Below, piece by piece: positions 34,421 to 45,871 of a DNA stretch of 64,000 bases (position 1 is the stretch's first letter; each line of letters starts with the position of its first letter). Under the pieces are notes generated by a model. It made no database searches, was not told where the DNA came from, and worked only from the letters and a program-made list of their open reading frames with translations. The translations under genes were made by a program, and so were the position numbers. The stretch is from Bryopsis sp. KO-2023 (lineage: Eukaryota > Chlorophyta > Ulvophyceae > Bryopsidales > Bryopsidaceae): positions 4,712,001 through 4,776,000 of the forward strand of contig BSYQ01000003.1 in NCBI GenBank assembly GCA_030272585.1, in the 5' to 3' direction.

Positions 34421-35257
34421 TGGATTGCTAAACCATTATTTTATGGAATAAAAAGGGGCGAAATGAGCTCCTCCTGATCCCCCCAGTCCCAGTCATTAGA
34501 AAGCAAGAAAAAAGCTGACTGGAATGTTTCCACATGCATTATATTTTTTTTCGGGGGAGGAGGTTCGGATTCAGTCCTGATCTGTTTGGGGTTTTTTTGG
34601 GTTTTTTTTGATTTTTTCCTCCTTTTTTTAATTTGCTGTAGGATTGATGACAGGGAGATACTTTGTCAATTATGATTTAGGGCATTATTGGTAGCATCGT
34701 TTGTCTTTTTTTTTTGGTTCTTTTGGGTAGTGTGTGATGCTTCAGGATATCGTTTCAACAAATTTGTTTTTGTTAATGTAAAATTTTTTGGTCTCTCTTG
34801 GATTTGTAACTTCTTGTTTAAACTAAAGTTTGCAGGCCTTGCTCGTGTCCCACTCAGCTGAGTTCGAAAGGGCATCAAATATATCTATAGATACATCAAA
34901 AATAAATGATGATTCTCAAGGGATCTCGGTTGGATGGGTTGGTTGAGTTTGACTGGAAAAAGAAGCAAGGAGGACACTGCAGAAAAAGAAATAATAATAA
35001 TAAAAAGAAGAAGAAGACATTAGAAGCTAGTATGGAATCTGATGCAAGGTGGTTCAGCTTGCAACTTTGCCCATGCTTGTGTACTAGCTCATCCAGCAGT
35101 CACTCCATTCTGCCGTACTGTCGCCTTCCCAGAAGGATTGGTTCAGTCGAGAGGGCTGCAGGACTCATCTCCGATCGTTGTTTACCTTCGTAGCTCCAAG
35201 AGACGTTACGCACTGTTGTATTGAATCGATCAGAGTGTTCGCGGAGGTTTCGACACC
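34421..35257. other. Intergenic region upstream of GPDH
   Basis: About 840 bp: 3' UTR of the membrane-protein gene with T-rich runs (34545-34630), then a region near 34960-35020 rich in AAT/AAG triplets. No gene recognised. Confidence 0.5.
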
Positions 35258-38114
35258 ATGTTGCAGTCAGCCGCTTTGACGACAGAGCGCACCAAGGTAT
35301 GTACAGATCCCCTTCACCTTGCATCAGAGGCTGCAACGTGGTGCTCGTTTCGCTGCCGACCTCGTTATGTTCTGGTGTAGGTCGGGGTGATTGGAGGCGG
35401 CGCTTGGGGAACAGCACTGGTGAGGTCCCGTCCTTGGCGTTCTTATTGAGCATCCGTTAATTATCGGTGATGGGGGGACTCCATTCGAAAACGCTGGCTC
35501 GTCTGCGCTGGACGGAAAAAGACGTCAATTTGTGGTGACGCCTTTCTGGAATCGGGGTCACTCATGTTGATGTTCGCCCATGCAGGGAATTCACTGTGCC
35601 AGAATGGGACATGATACCCTCCTATGGGCCCTGGAAAAGGAGGTAAGCACCATACAAACCTGCAGATCCAAGCAATGCCCCACACCAATGAAGTTCGAAC
35701 ATCCAGCAGCAATCCTTTCAGCGAGAAAAGCTCTGATCATTCCCCCCTCGTATTCAATTGCAAGCAATTCGGGAGCAGGGCCGATAGGCACCCTTTTGAT
35801 GTTTTTCGGAAAAGAGAAATGCTGCCGACTGTTTCGCAGGTGGTGGCGGACATAAATGGGGATCCTCGAGAAAATCGAACATTTTTGGCAGGCCACAAAA
35901 TTCCAGACTCCATGAGGGCTACTGGAGATCTGGATGCTGTGATTGAGCATTCGAAGATCATTCTAATGGTCGTCCCCACCCCATTCGTGGCCAAAACTCT
36001 GGGTGCGTTCAACAAGGCATCCGTGAATTATCTCCTATCATCGATCCTTCCCCCACCACCCCAGGTCTAGACTGATCGAAAAAAAAAGGAAATAGAAGCT
36101 GTGAGAATGTGCGCTTTATCGATCAGATGGGGTGTTTGGTCGTTAAAGACAACAAAAAAAAAACAGAAAATTAAAAATGAACACAGGAGCTATTAATGAA
36201 CAACAAAGATCGCATCATTCAATCTTCTTGGCCCCTGTCCAGATTTTGACTCAAAAAATCACATTAAAAAAAATCAATTAAAAAATATATTCACATTCAA
36301 GAACAAGGAAACAACATAAAGATTCTGGAAGAAAAACCAACGTTTTGCTGTGTTTTCCCCCTTTTCAGAACCGATTGCATCGAAACTGAAAGCCGAACAG
36401 ATTCTCGTCTCGTGCACGAAAGGGATATTGAATGAAACGCTTGAGACTGTGAATGAGATATTTGAGAGGGTCTTCCCAGAGTCTTGTCGGGCACAGTTTG
36501 CTTACTTGAGCGGCCCATCCTTCGCTGCTGAAGTGGCAACAGAGGCCCCCAGTGCAGTGACCGTCGCATCCAAGGTGATATTTCAATTTCACATTGGAAA
36601 TTTGAGACTATTTTTGACCTCATTTTGTCATTCTGCGATAATAGCTGTGCATGACAACTCCAACCGTTCAAAAAAAAAAAGGCTTTAAAATTGACGGCCA
36701 ACTTGAGGTACATCTCTTTCGGTTGAAATGAGCAGTGCCTTCAAGTTTCGGGATTAGATGTGTGTTCAGAAAACCTGACCATCGTGATGCTAGGTGCTGC
36801 ACAGAATGAAGATGTGGCATTGAGGGTTCAGCAAATGTTGTCCACTCCAAGGTTCAGATGTTACAGGACCACAGATGTTGCAGGTACTGGACTTGGCCAA
36901 TTCCAGGGTTTTTTTAATGTGTTTTTATGTGGTGTTTTGTTTTTTGGGGGTTCTTTTTGGGTGGGTCTGGAGAAGAAATGGCGAGAAAATAAGGCGAAAA
37001 GTGTCTGAGAGTGGAAGTTGTTGTTGGTTCTCAGGTGTGGAGCTGGGAGGGGCACTGAAGAACGTTTTGGCGATCGCTTGTGGCATCTGTGATGGTCTGA
37101 AGTATGGAAACAATGCACGAGCAGCGTTGATCACCAGAGGTACAAAAGACCAGCAGTGCACTCGAACATAGATGCTTAGAAAACGACTTTTAGTTTCTGA
37201 ACGATAAAAAATTGTTGAAATCATCGGCGGTTCCCTAGTTGTTACTAACTTGAACGGTAAAAGAAAACAAAGTGAGCAAACGGAAAGGTAAAGACAACAT
37301 CATGGAACTGGATTGATGGGAGTCATATTGCTGTTTCCAGGATTGAATGAAATCACAAGGCTTGCAGTTGCCAAAGGAGCAAATCCGTTGACCATGGGAG
37401 GTCTTGCAGGAATGGGTGACCTGGTGTTGACGTGCACAGGTACTCCAGCTTCTTGCTATAAAAATGCTTGTTTAAGACAAGGTTTCAGAACTTGTTGATT
37501 TCAGAGTAGATCAGGTGCAGGAGTTGTGTTTTTTTATTGATCTGAACAGGTGACCTCAGTAGGAATCGAACTGTGGGGTTGAGAATTGGGCGAGGCGAAT
37601 CTCTGGAAGATATCACAAAGTGCATGCGGGCCGTCGCCGAGGGGGTTTTGACCTCTCGATCCGCTCACAATCTGTCTCTGAAATTGGGTGTCGACTGTCC
37701 AATCGTCTCTGGCATCTACAGAGTGCTCCACGGTGAGCGAAACATGATTTCTATGTCTATTACCACTGCAAGGATTTTACCATTCATCGCAGTCTTGCAA
37801 TTTAGAGCTGACAACTGGCCTCAGATTGAATAAGTGATTATTGCTGCCCCATATCCGAAACAAAACTTTTTCTTACTGTGGCAGCCTATCGCATCAGTCG
37901 TGATCTCGTCCCACTGCCTACAATATTTTGAAACTGCTTCTTGAACCCTCAATCAAACGACTATATATATGTATAGAGATAAAGTTAACATTTGAGTGTG
38001 TGACGTATTTTGCATGCAGAGGGTGCAAATCCCGGACAAGTTACGCTGGATGTCATGAGTCGAGCGTTGAAATCGGAAGTTGATGAAGAAGTGATGCAAT
38101 CCTTGGCCGCTTAA
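35258..38114 (+). CDS. GPD1: NAD-dependent glycerol-3-phosphate dehydrogenase
   Basis: Interconverts dihydroxyacetone phosphate plus NADH and sn-glycerol 3-phosphate plus NAD; feeds glycerolipid and osmolyte glycerol synthesis and redox shuttling. Ten exons (35258-35296, 35381-35419, 35586-35642, 35840-36002, 36369-36574, 36805-36883, 37035-37139, 37341-37439, 37550-37732, 38020-38114) give 354 residues, the usual length for the single-domain enzyme. Seen: dinucleotide fold [13 protein letters not shown] (GxGxxG), [37 protein letters not shown], the active-site [18 protein letters not shown] with its Lys, the substrate motif [12 protein letters not shown], and [16 protein letters not shown]. 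No transit peptide or C-terminal peroxisomal signal, so probably cytosolic. The first three exons are unusually short (39, 39 and 57 nt) yet all in phase 0. No phosphatase domain, unlike some chlorophyte GPDHs. Confidence 0.96.
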
Positions 38115-38329
38115 GAATGATGCGCAGAAACATTATCGAGCTGTAAAAAAGAAAGGGATGTGAGAAGGGAGTTTTGAGCAGGGAAAAAACAGCCATTTGT
38201 ACATTTTGTATCGATTTAGTCAACCAATTTTTATTCGATATTTTTTTTTACATCTTTTTGAACTTTTCCATCTTACAATTCGAGAAAATGCCAGAGAGGG
38301 GCATTGATTGGTATGGTGCTGGTTGATTG

Positions 38330-41300
38330 TTATATTGTGTGGGGCCTCTTTGGGCACATGAAATTGTAAAAGGTGTTAGGTGCGAACAGTGGGCCCCCTG
38401 CTGCTGCCTTATCTGTCGGTTTTTTCCAAGCGATCCATCCACCTCGGCATATCTTATCGATATCATCATCTGCAATCGTTGCACATCCAATCAACGAATG
38501 GTATGACCTCAAACTCCAACCAATATGGGACACTGCCAACTTCACATTATATCTGTGACTGGAAATTTAATGATCAAATTCATACCTCCTGTGTAATGCG
38601 GGTCCAGAATTAAGAAGGCCACCTCCCCAGTGGATTCATTCAAAGAAACCCCAAGCAGCGTGTATGCTAGCACCCCTCCACCAATCGATACTGGGGTTCC
38701 CTCTGTTCGGAAGTGGTGGATCAGATCGCGAGCGACGGAGGCTGGCTCCTGAGCAGCTGATTTAATCACGACCCTATGACCGACTCCGAGCAGTTCCTCC
38801 AGAACGAAACCAACTTCGATAGACCCGATCCACTCTTTGCTGCCGACAAAGGCAGGTTCTTTATCCCCGATGTCCACCAAAGTTTCTTGTATTTTCCTGC
38901 CAAAAAATAGTCAAAACACGTCAGACATAGCCAACCCACTGAACACTGGAGCATTCAGTGAAGTTCTTGGTAATGCCCAAATTTGATCAGCGATCCATGA
39001 CAGAATCAAAGACTTGCCAGGAGGGTGAAATAACGAGTAGAAGTTACCTGTGGGATGGGATTTCCTTTTCTGTGTAATGCTGGCATCGGAACCAAGAGAA
39101 CACGGTTTGAAAGGATCGATAAGCACAACCCCAGCCACTGTCATTGAACTTATCCTGGGCCACACACATCCAGACTTTTTTTAAATCAGCACCTATTTGC
39201 AGTCACTCTATCATACCAGCCGGGGGACAAAAGGGTTCAAAAAAAAAAAAAAAAAAAAGCCGAGCAAACACTACCTGCATGTAATGGCAGTATTCATACG
39301 ATCCATCCACCATCCCCATCAACCCTCCTGTCATTCCTAAAAAAGTGCAAGCACACATCACATCATTTTTATGAAGCTTTCCTCACAATCTAAGCAGCAT
39401 TTTGCACCACCTCCAGGGCTCCACTTTGACAAAAAACAGCCAAGACAACCCGCCACACAGGGAGACCCACCCACAACACATCAGAATTTGAACCAAACTG
39501 AAAACCCAGCTGAGATGCACTGAATATTTGACAAAAGTAGCATCGAAGGACATGAATCTGCGTGGGTTTGTACAAATTGAACAGGGCAATTGACCATTAA
39601 CAATACCTAGAGGCTTCGCCATTAGATGGACGTCTTTTAGGCGGCCTCCGGATGGATTCGACATATCGACCGCACAGCCCTTGCGAAACAGTGGCCGGTC
39701 CTGGGGCAAAAGAAAGGCTTGGTGGGTTGCTTTTCGTTTGGAAAGGAGATCTTCGTCCAGAGTCCTTGATGGGTAGAACAGACTGACGGGGTGGGCGAGG
39801 TGAGCCACTGAGAAATGATACCACGCAGCCTGTACATCCCACAAAAAAAACAACATATATAATAAATATCAAGGATAGAATCGTGTCAAAATATTGATCT
39901 CTATAGACCTGACACTTCCAAGAAAACTGATTGGGCACTGGAGTGAATGGGTTCACGCTGATAGAGTATGAGTGGATGCTTTGCTAGACAAAAAAAAAAA
40001 GTTTGCACCTTTTTGCAAGATGGATGGTGAGCCAATTCCAGCACTGTTCGCTCAGCCGTTTTTCTGAAAGCTGCTTTCATGACATCCCCAACCCGTCCAA
40101 GGCTCAACTGGGGATCCACACAAGCCAGCGTGTCGATCCCAACCTGACACCAAAGGACGCTATGGGGTTTTCCTTCGGCGATCTTTTGGTACTTCAACGT
40201 GAGGGGTGATCCGTTTGCTGTTGCATTCTGAGGGTTAGTCATAATAAGGCCCGCAGAAATATCGATCCAGCCTTGTCGACTCGCAATCAAGTCCTGAACT
40301 GTCCCAGCAGTGTTTTCCACCAGCAAACACCTGCATACGCAGCAGCACTCTTAAATGACCCCTTGCTAGTTCTCAGAAAAGTCGAGGATCCATGATGGTT
40401 CCAGCACTTTCATCCATTATCTTCCAATTTCTGCATTCTGGCGAATCTTGTTATTAGTCCACGAGCTTTCAAATAAATTTTCCTGTGTTTTTGGAAAAAA
40501 TGAATTTCCAAAATTTATTGCTCAAAAGCAAAACTGGGAAGTTCAAAAATCCAGCCCCATGAAAATGTCACCGATCTCAGAACCGTAGAACCGTTTCCTT
40601 ACTTGGCCTTACTTGCTGATTCCTTCGGGCAGCCCTGAAACACCATGGAGGGCACCCTCCCCAAAATGTCAGACAGAGCAACATCCACGGCACTTCCCCA
40701 AGAGTCCGCAAGATCACTGCCTTTGGGAAGATAGACTGGGACTTTGGCATCTACCATACACCTTGTGGGCAAACACAGTTCACAGTCAATTCTATTCATG
40801 ATGTTCCAGAGAAAGACATCCGACGTTTTCAGAAAATAAAAGAAGGGCCTTAGGGAATCTGATATCTGGAGCGATTAACACAATCGATAATTTCTCCAGT
40901 GCACAGACGCCTGGCACCATCTCCGATGCAGAGCTCTAGCTGGTTTTTTGCAAAGATAAGGCAGTCTACCTCAGAATGCTGAAAGGGGATGTATCAGAGG
41001 ACACTTCGAAGTCTTCTTGTTGTCCTGCAACCCCCTTGAACAACACCAGATCGCCACCGTTCCAGCAGCCCGCATAGGCATCTGTCACGGAGCATCCCGG
41101 TTGATTCTGGACTGCCTTCCCGATGCTATCCACTAGGTGCTTGGCTTCTTCCTGGCCGAGTTTGTGTGTTGTTTCCGAGATCAGTGCTCCGCCCAGAATG
41201 CACAGTCCATGAGGGAGAGTTCTTGCAGCATCATCTGCAGTACCCAATTTTTCAGATTTGAAACAGAGGGAATAGGGGAAAGCACTGATGAAATTTTGCC

Positions 41301-41660
41301 TGCTATTGCATGAAACATAAATTCATCCATTGGTGCCCTCATGGATGAGCAATTTGTTCAAAACGTTTACATCTCAACACCCACAAATATCTTGTTGCAG
41401 GAAAAAGGTCCGTCCTTCGCAAAAGCCCGAGGTGGCGAGATATCATGACGAAAATCGCTCCTACCTATACAAGATTCCAGTCTCGAGGCAGCCACCAAGC
41501 TTTGTAGATCTTTGGTGACGGCCCCTGACGAGTCCACAGATCTACTGACGCCAACCACGTGAACGTCGCTGTCGACATATCCGATCAGCCACGCGAAGCC
41601 TCCCTCGGATTGGCATCGGCTGAGGGAGTCTAGCACACTTTGTTGAACCAAAAGAGCCAT
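38330..41660 (-). CDS. UFSP2: UFM1-specific cysteine protease UFSP2
   Basis: Removes UFM1 from substrates and can mature pro-UFM1; with the UFL1 ligase it acts mainly at the endoplasmic reticulum, where the chief substrate is ribosomal uL24. Minus-strand exons 41660-41465, 41234-40970, 40791-40603, 40330-40009, 39829-39607, 39336-39275, 39154-39048, 38896-38586 and 38469-38330 total 604 residues in consistent phase. Seen: an N-terminal MPN-like region ([15 protein letters not shown] onward), [18 protein letters not shown], then the peptidase C78 domain with [18 protein letters not shown] (nucleophile Cys429), [33 protein letters not shown] (Asp553, His555), and the family C-terminus [13 protein letters not shown]. 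All catalytic residues present. The exon 3 donor at 40602 was preferred over one at 40612 because only it keeps phase. Divergent with OGFOD1. Confidence 0.95.
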
Positions 41661-41879
41661 TTTTCAACTTGCCCTGCAGGAGAAGCGAGACGGAAAATTT
41701 TTTGCTCCCAAGAACACTTCCGAAGAAAAGTGTGAGATTCTGTTGGATTCGATTCTGTACAATACGTACCAAAAGTAGTGCATATGGTACTGCGAATGTA
41801 CTGATGACGTGCTCGTGTATATTGGCGGCGGGTCGGCGGTTGTGAAACAGAGACGTCTTTGGGTTCTTGATCGCGATCG
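41661..41879. promoter_or_regulatory. Shared divergent promoter region of UFSP2 and OGFOD1
   Basis: 219 bp separate the two start codons. The region has ACGT elements (GATGACGTGC near 41805 and GACGTC at 41852-41857) and a TCGCGATCGATGA stretch that abuts the OGFOD1 ATG. Inferred from the head-to-head arrangement; co-regulation is a hypothesis. Confidence 0.5.
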
Positions 41880-44800
41880 ATGAATCCAGCGGAGCCCAGA
41901 AAGCGAGAGAGTTCCGGCGACGTCTCTGTGAATTTGAAGAAGCCTAAAATGGATGCCGGTGGGAGCGGTGCTGGCTCTGCTTGGGCTGCGGATCTTTTTG
42001 GGGAAGCGTCCGTGAAAGATCTCAGAGAGAGGTTCCACAACGCCGAGCCGTACAAGCACGTGGCGATAGATGGAGTCTGCGACGACGCAAAAATGAAGGT
42101 GGTGCGGGAGCAGTTGATCTCCGGTTTGAAAGCGGACTTCAAGGAGACCGATATTTTCAAAGTGTTTCAAACAGGTGCCCTGTTGCTATGACCGACAATT
42201 GTTGCAGGCTCATTGCTGTTCATTTTGCAGGGATTTTATGAAGAATTGAGATTACCTCATGCATGCAAAGAAATTTATTTTGGATGTGGATTAATTTGAA
42301 TTGAAAGATGCACTTAATTTTAATTTTGCAATTCATCCATGCAACATGCATTCGCTTTTCAGTGTTCGTTTTTGTCTGGATTCTTGTTGGGGTGGATAAA
42401 GATTTCACCAATCAGAAAGTTGCGATACTTCAATTTTGATTCAATTCAACTCATTTTGTGCTCTATTTTCAATTTTTTTTTTGCTGTTGAATATAAGGTG
42501 ATCTAGCAAACCTTACCCACGAGGGAGGAAAGGATTCTGCAAACGTCAGCGATCTCATTGCCTTTCGGGATGCAATATATGGCCCGCAATTCAGAAATTT
42601 TGTGAAAGAGGTGGTTGGATGCGACGAACTCTCTTCCCAGGTCTGCGAATTCTTTCTCTTTTTTTTTTTTCATTTTCCCCTCGATGCGCCGTGTTTTTCA
42701 ATTTCTTGTGTTAGTTTCCTGTATTTTTTTTCAACAGAAAGTAGGGGAGGAGAATGTAATTTGTGTGGGTTGGTTGGTTTGTCAGGTGGACTGCTCTTGC
42801 AATGTGTATCCTCAAGGGGGGCATTTATTATGTCATGATGATGTAATCGGCACTCGCTGTGTTTCGTACATAATCTACTTCACAGATCCAGATCTCGAAT
42901 GGACTGAAGCTGCCGGAGGAGCTTTGGAATTGTACCCCGTACAGACAGGATCGGGTAAAAATCCCCGCTTGGTCTGTTCAAATTATGCAACAAATTTCCC
43001 TGCATGTGATATGTGCATTCTGTTATCTTTTCTGTGGCACTAACTTCATTTACCTCGATTGCCTTTTTTTTCAGCTGTCTTTAAGAAAAAAAAGGCTTTT
43101 CCTATTATGAACGTTACACCTTATTTTTCAGCCGGATTTAAGAGAAAAAGGCTGTTTCTATTTTAACGTTATATTTATGACACCTTCAACAATTTTTTTC
43201 CCGAGTGCAACAACGGGCTATCCTCCCTAAGCTCAGGTGGAAGCTTAGTCAATGCCTCCATCTGTCAAAATCAAAGCTCACTGTTTCTTTTATTACAAAG
43301 AAGTGTCGCGACTGTGGATTTCACTTTCTCTGTTTTTTTTGTCTTTTGGGAATTGTAGATGGGACATCGGAGCCTACAGTATTGCCTTCGAAATCTCTGC
43401 TGCCCGCCTGGAATCGAATGGTGCTGTTCAAAGTGACCCCAGGTGCGAGCTTCCATTCGGTGCAAGAAGTGTTTGGCTCTGAGGATCACAGACTGAGCAT
43501 ATCGGGCTGGTTTCATGCTGCCGACCAGCCAGCGGATGCACACAAAGCATCGTTGAAACAATTGAAAGCAATGGAAGGAAAGGATACCTGTCGAAGCTTC
43601 TCTCAATTATCCTGCGATTCATCAGGTGACAGCAATATGCCTCATCCCCCTTCCCCCCCCCAAAAAAAAGCGAAACTAATAAAATTTAGACAATAATTTT
43701 ATGAAGAATGGATGAAGAAATGTTTGGCTCAGAGAGTTTTTTTTTTTTTTTTTTTGGGGGGGGGGGGTTGTTTGTTGTTTTTTTTGGGGGGGGGGTTGGA
43801 TTCTCAGCCTTGAGCTATCGATAGTAACCTCACAATCTGATTTGTGGTTTTCCTATTTCGTTTCTACCAGGATTGGTGTTTGTTTCGATTCCAACACACC
43901 CGAAAAATAGAAGGGGAAGTATATTTTTGATTAAAATTAATAAACTATCAAATGCTCACAATTCAGATTTTTCTAATTTAATTTTTTCTGGCAAATCCAA
44001 CACATTCTGACTGTTTAAACTGTTTTAAACGGCAGGAGATGCCTTGCCTAACGAATGCCGAACACTTCTATCCAATTGGGTCAATCCAAGCTACCTCAAA
44101 GACGACTCCATCGAGAGCATTTATCAAAAATTTCTTTCCGAGGGTAGCATTCAGCTTCAGGATTTCATCCTACCCTCCGTACTGAACGGCATTCTGGAGG
44201 AAGCAAAAGCGATCGATGCACGGCAGCTGGGCAGAAAACCTCCCACGAGGTCGGATTGCTCATCGACTCTTTTCCCTCTGTTTGACTCAATGAAAAAATA
44301 TGACTTGTTCAAGTTAAATTGAAATTTTTCTCCTTTCCGATGCTTGCTTTTTTCCGGAGTTCATTGGGGTTCTACAGCATGTTCAATGGGGCTTTTGTCA
44401 AAACTGATTGAACGGGAAAATCCAGTTTTTGTTAATGATGGCAGGTTCAATTCCTGCAGCATGCTTTCTATTTGCTTACTCGTCTTTTTTTTTTTGACAT
44501 CGAGTTGGGAGCAACTCGTCGCGTTGCGTGATTCTCAGTTTGGTGGATTCTAGGTATGACTTGGGGACGGATGGTGGGTGGGAGGCCGTCGGCCCTCCGC
44601 ACAAACAACGATACATGAGGTTCAACGGCGGCGATGAAAAATGCGGCGCCTTGATGAAAACCCTCACAGAGACGTTGTTCCAATCGCCAGAATTCGCATG
44701 CCTGCTCCATCACATGACCGGCGCCATCCCAGACGGGTTCTACTCCGAAGTTCGCAGATTCCGACCGGGGTTGGACTACACGGTGGCGCATTACGGCGTT

Positions 44801-45172
44801 TTGTCGCAAGACACCCGGCTGGATGCGGTTCTGTGTATCGTGGATGACCAGGACGAAAACGACGATGAGGCTTGGGCAGGGGGCGAGGTGGGGGGCTACG
44901 AAGCGTATTTGCTTGCCGACGAGGATGACGACGGCAATGAGGGGAAAGAGGCGGCGGACGTGTACAGGTTGGAGGAGGACGAGGGGGGGGTGCTGTCCGT
45001 TAGCCCCGCGTGCAATACGTTGAATTTGGTGTTGAGAGATCGAGGTTTGATGCGATTCGTTAAATATGTGGGGGCTTCGGCGCCAGGAAGTCGGTGGGAT
45101 ATCGCCGTGGAGTACCACCTGGGGGACGAGTCTTACGAAAGTGAGGAGGGGGAGGTGATGGAGGAGGGCTGA
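41880..45172 (+). CDS. OGFOD1: Prolyl 3,4-hydroxylase OGFOD1/Tpa1 (Fe(II)/2-oxoglutarate oxygenase)
   Basis: Hydroxylates a proline of ribosomal protein uS12 (RPS23) in the decoding centre, affecting translational accuracy (known for human OGFOD1, Drosophila Sudestada1 and yeast Tpa1). Exons 41880-42174, 42498-42640, 42786-42954, 43359-43625, 44036-44249 and 44554-45172 give 568 residues. Seen: a nuclear-localisation-like KKPK at the N-terminus, then the catalytic double-stranded beta-helix with [19 protein letters not shown] (iron ligands His163 and Asp165), [10 protein letters not shown] (His235) and RLSISGWFH (2-oxoglutarate-binding Arg247). The second, non-catalytic domain includes [27 protein letters not shown] and a long acidic loop (about [10 protein letters not shown] to EEDEGG). 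It ends in an acidic tail. The complete set of catalytic residues suggests an active enzyme. Confidence 0.95.
43066..43187. repeat. Imperfect tandem duplication inside OGFOD1 intron
   Basis: Two adjacent units of about 60 bp, 43066-43124 and 43125-43187. Both begin with a T run and CAG (an acceptor-like sequence), then TTTAAGA, an A run, GGCT and a shared AACGTTA. Diverged but clearly alignable by eye. Confidence 0.7.
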
Positions 45173-45389
45173 GGTGGACAGGGTTCACCATGTTGTGTAA
45201 ATTTCCCCAGGATTTTTTTCTTTTTCTTTTTCTTTTCCTTTTTATTTTTTTTTGAACTGATGAGAATATGTTGGCAATGAGGATATTATGAACGAGGTTG
45301 CTGTTGTTTGTGCTCTCTCACTGAGGAGAGGGAATCTTATGTTGAAATGAACCTTGTGAACAAGCAACTGTTGTTGCAACTTGAGCAGC

Positions 45390-45641
45390 ATGCCGGCTGT
45401 CGGTAGGCAGCTGCAATCCACCAAGTACCTCGTTTCTCTTGACCATGAAGCCAGAATTGAAATCGACAGACACTCTGTGCAAACAAAACGCCCGAAAAAG
45501 CTGCTAAAGTGTCCGCTACAGCCACAAAACCTCACTGACGACATGTTCTACATTCGGAAACAGCCAAAAGCAAAGGTGGTCCAACGGACACCAGGTTCTT
45601 CGAATCGTGGAAAAGCAGTTCCAGGGTTGATGATGAATTGA
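45390..45641 (+). CDS. Small hypothetical ORF, 83 residues
   Basis: A single open frame between OGFOD1 and SPY, starting MPAVGRQLQSTKYLVSLDHE and ending GKAVPGLMMN. It is basic (Lys/Arg-rich in the middle), without signal peptide or membrane helix. It has non-repetitive, protein-like composition and I do not recognise a family. It could equally be OGFOD1 3' UTR, SPY leader, or one exon of a gene I could not assemble. Confidence 0.3.
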   Translation: MPAVGRQLQSTKYLVSLDHEARIEIDRHSVQTKRPKKLLKCPLQPQNLTDDMFYIRKQPKAKVVQRTPGSSNRGKAVPGLMMN

Positions 45642-45871
45642 TTGGAAACAAGCGATTGATCGTTGCAACGTCATCGAATCCTAAAATAGCCCAATCTAGA
45701 GCATGTCAGACCACAGAGCACCTCCCTTTTGTTCAGCCAACTGCCGAGTTTACGCCCGAGTTCGTTTTCGCCTTTCCCAATTCCTGGCATCCTCGACTTC
45801 TGGCGAGACGAACTGCGTCCCAACTCCCGACGGAGGCTTTCCTTTCTTTGGACAATCAGGTGGCGTCAAGC

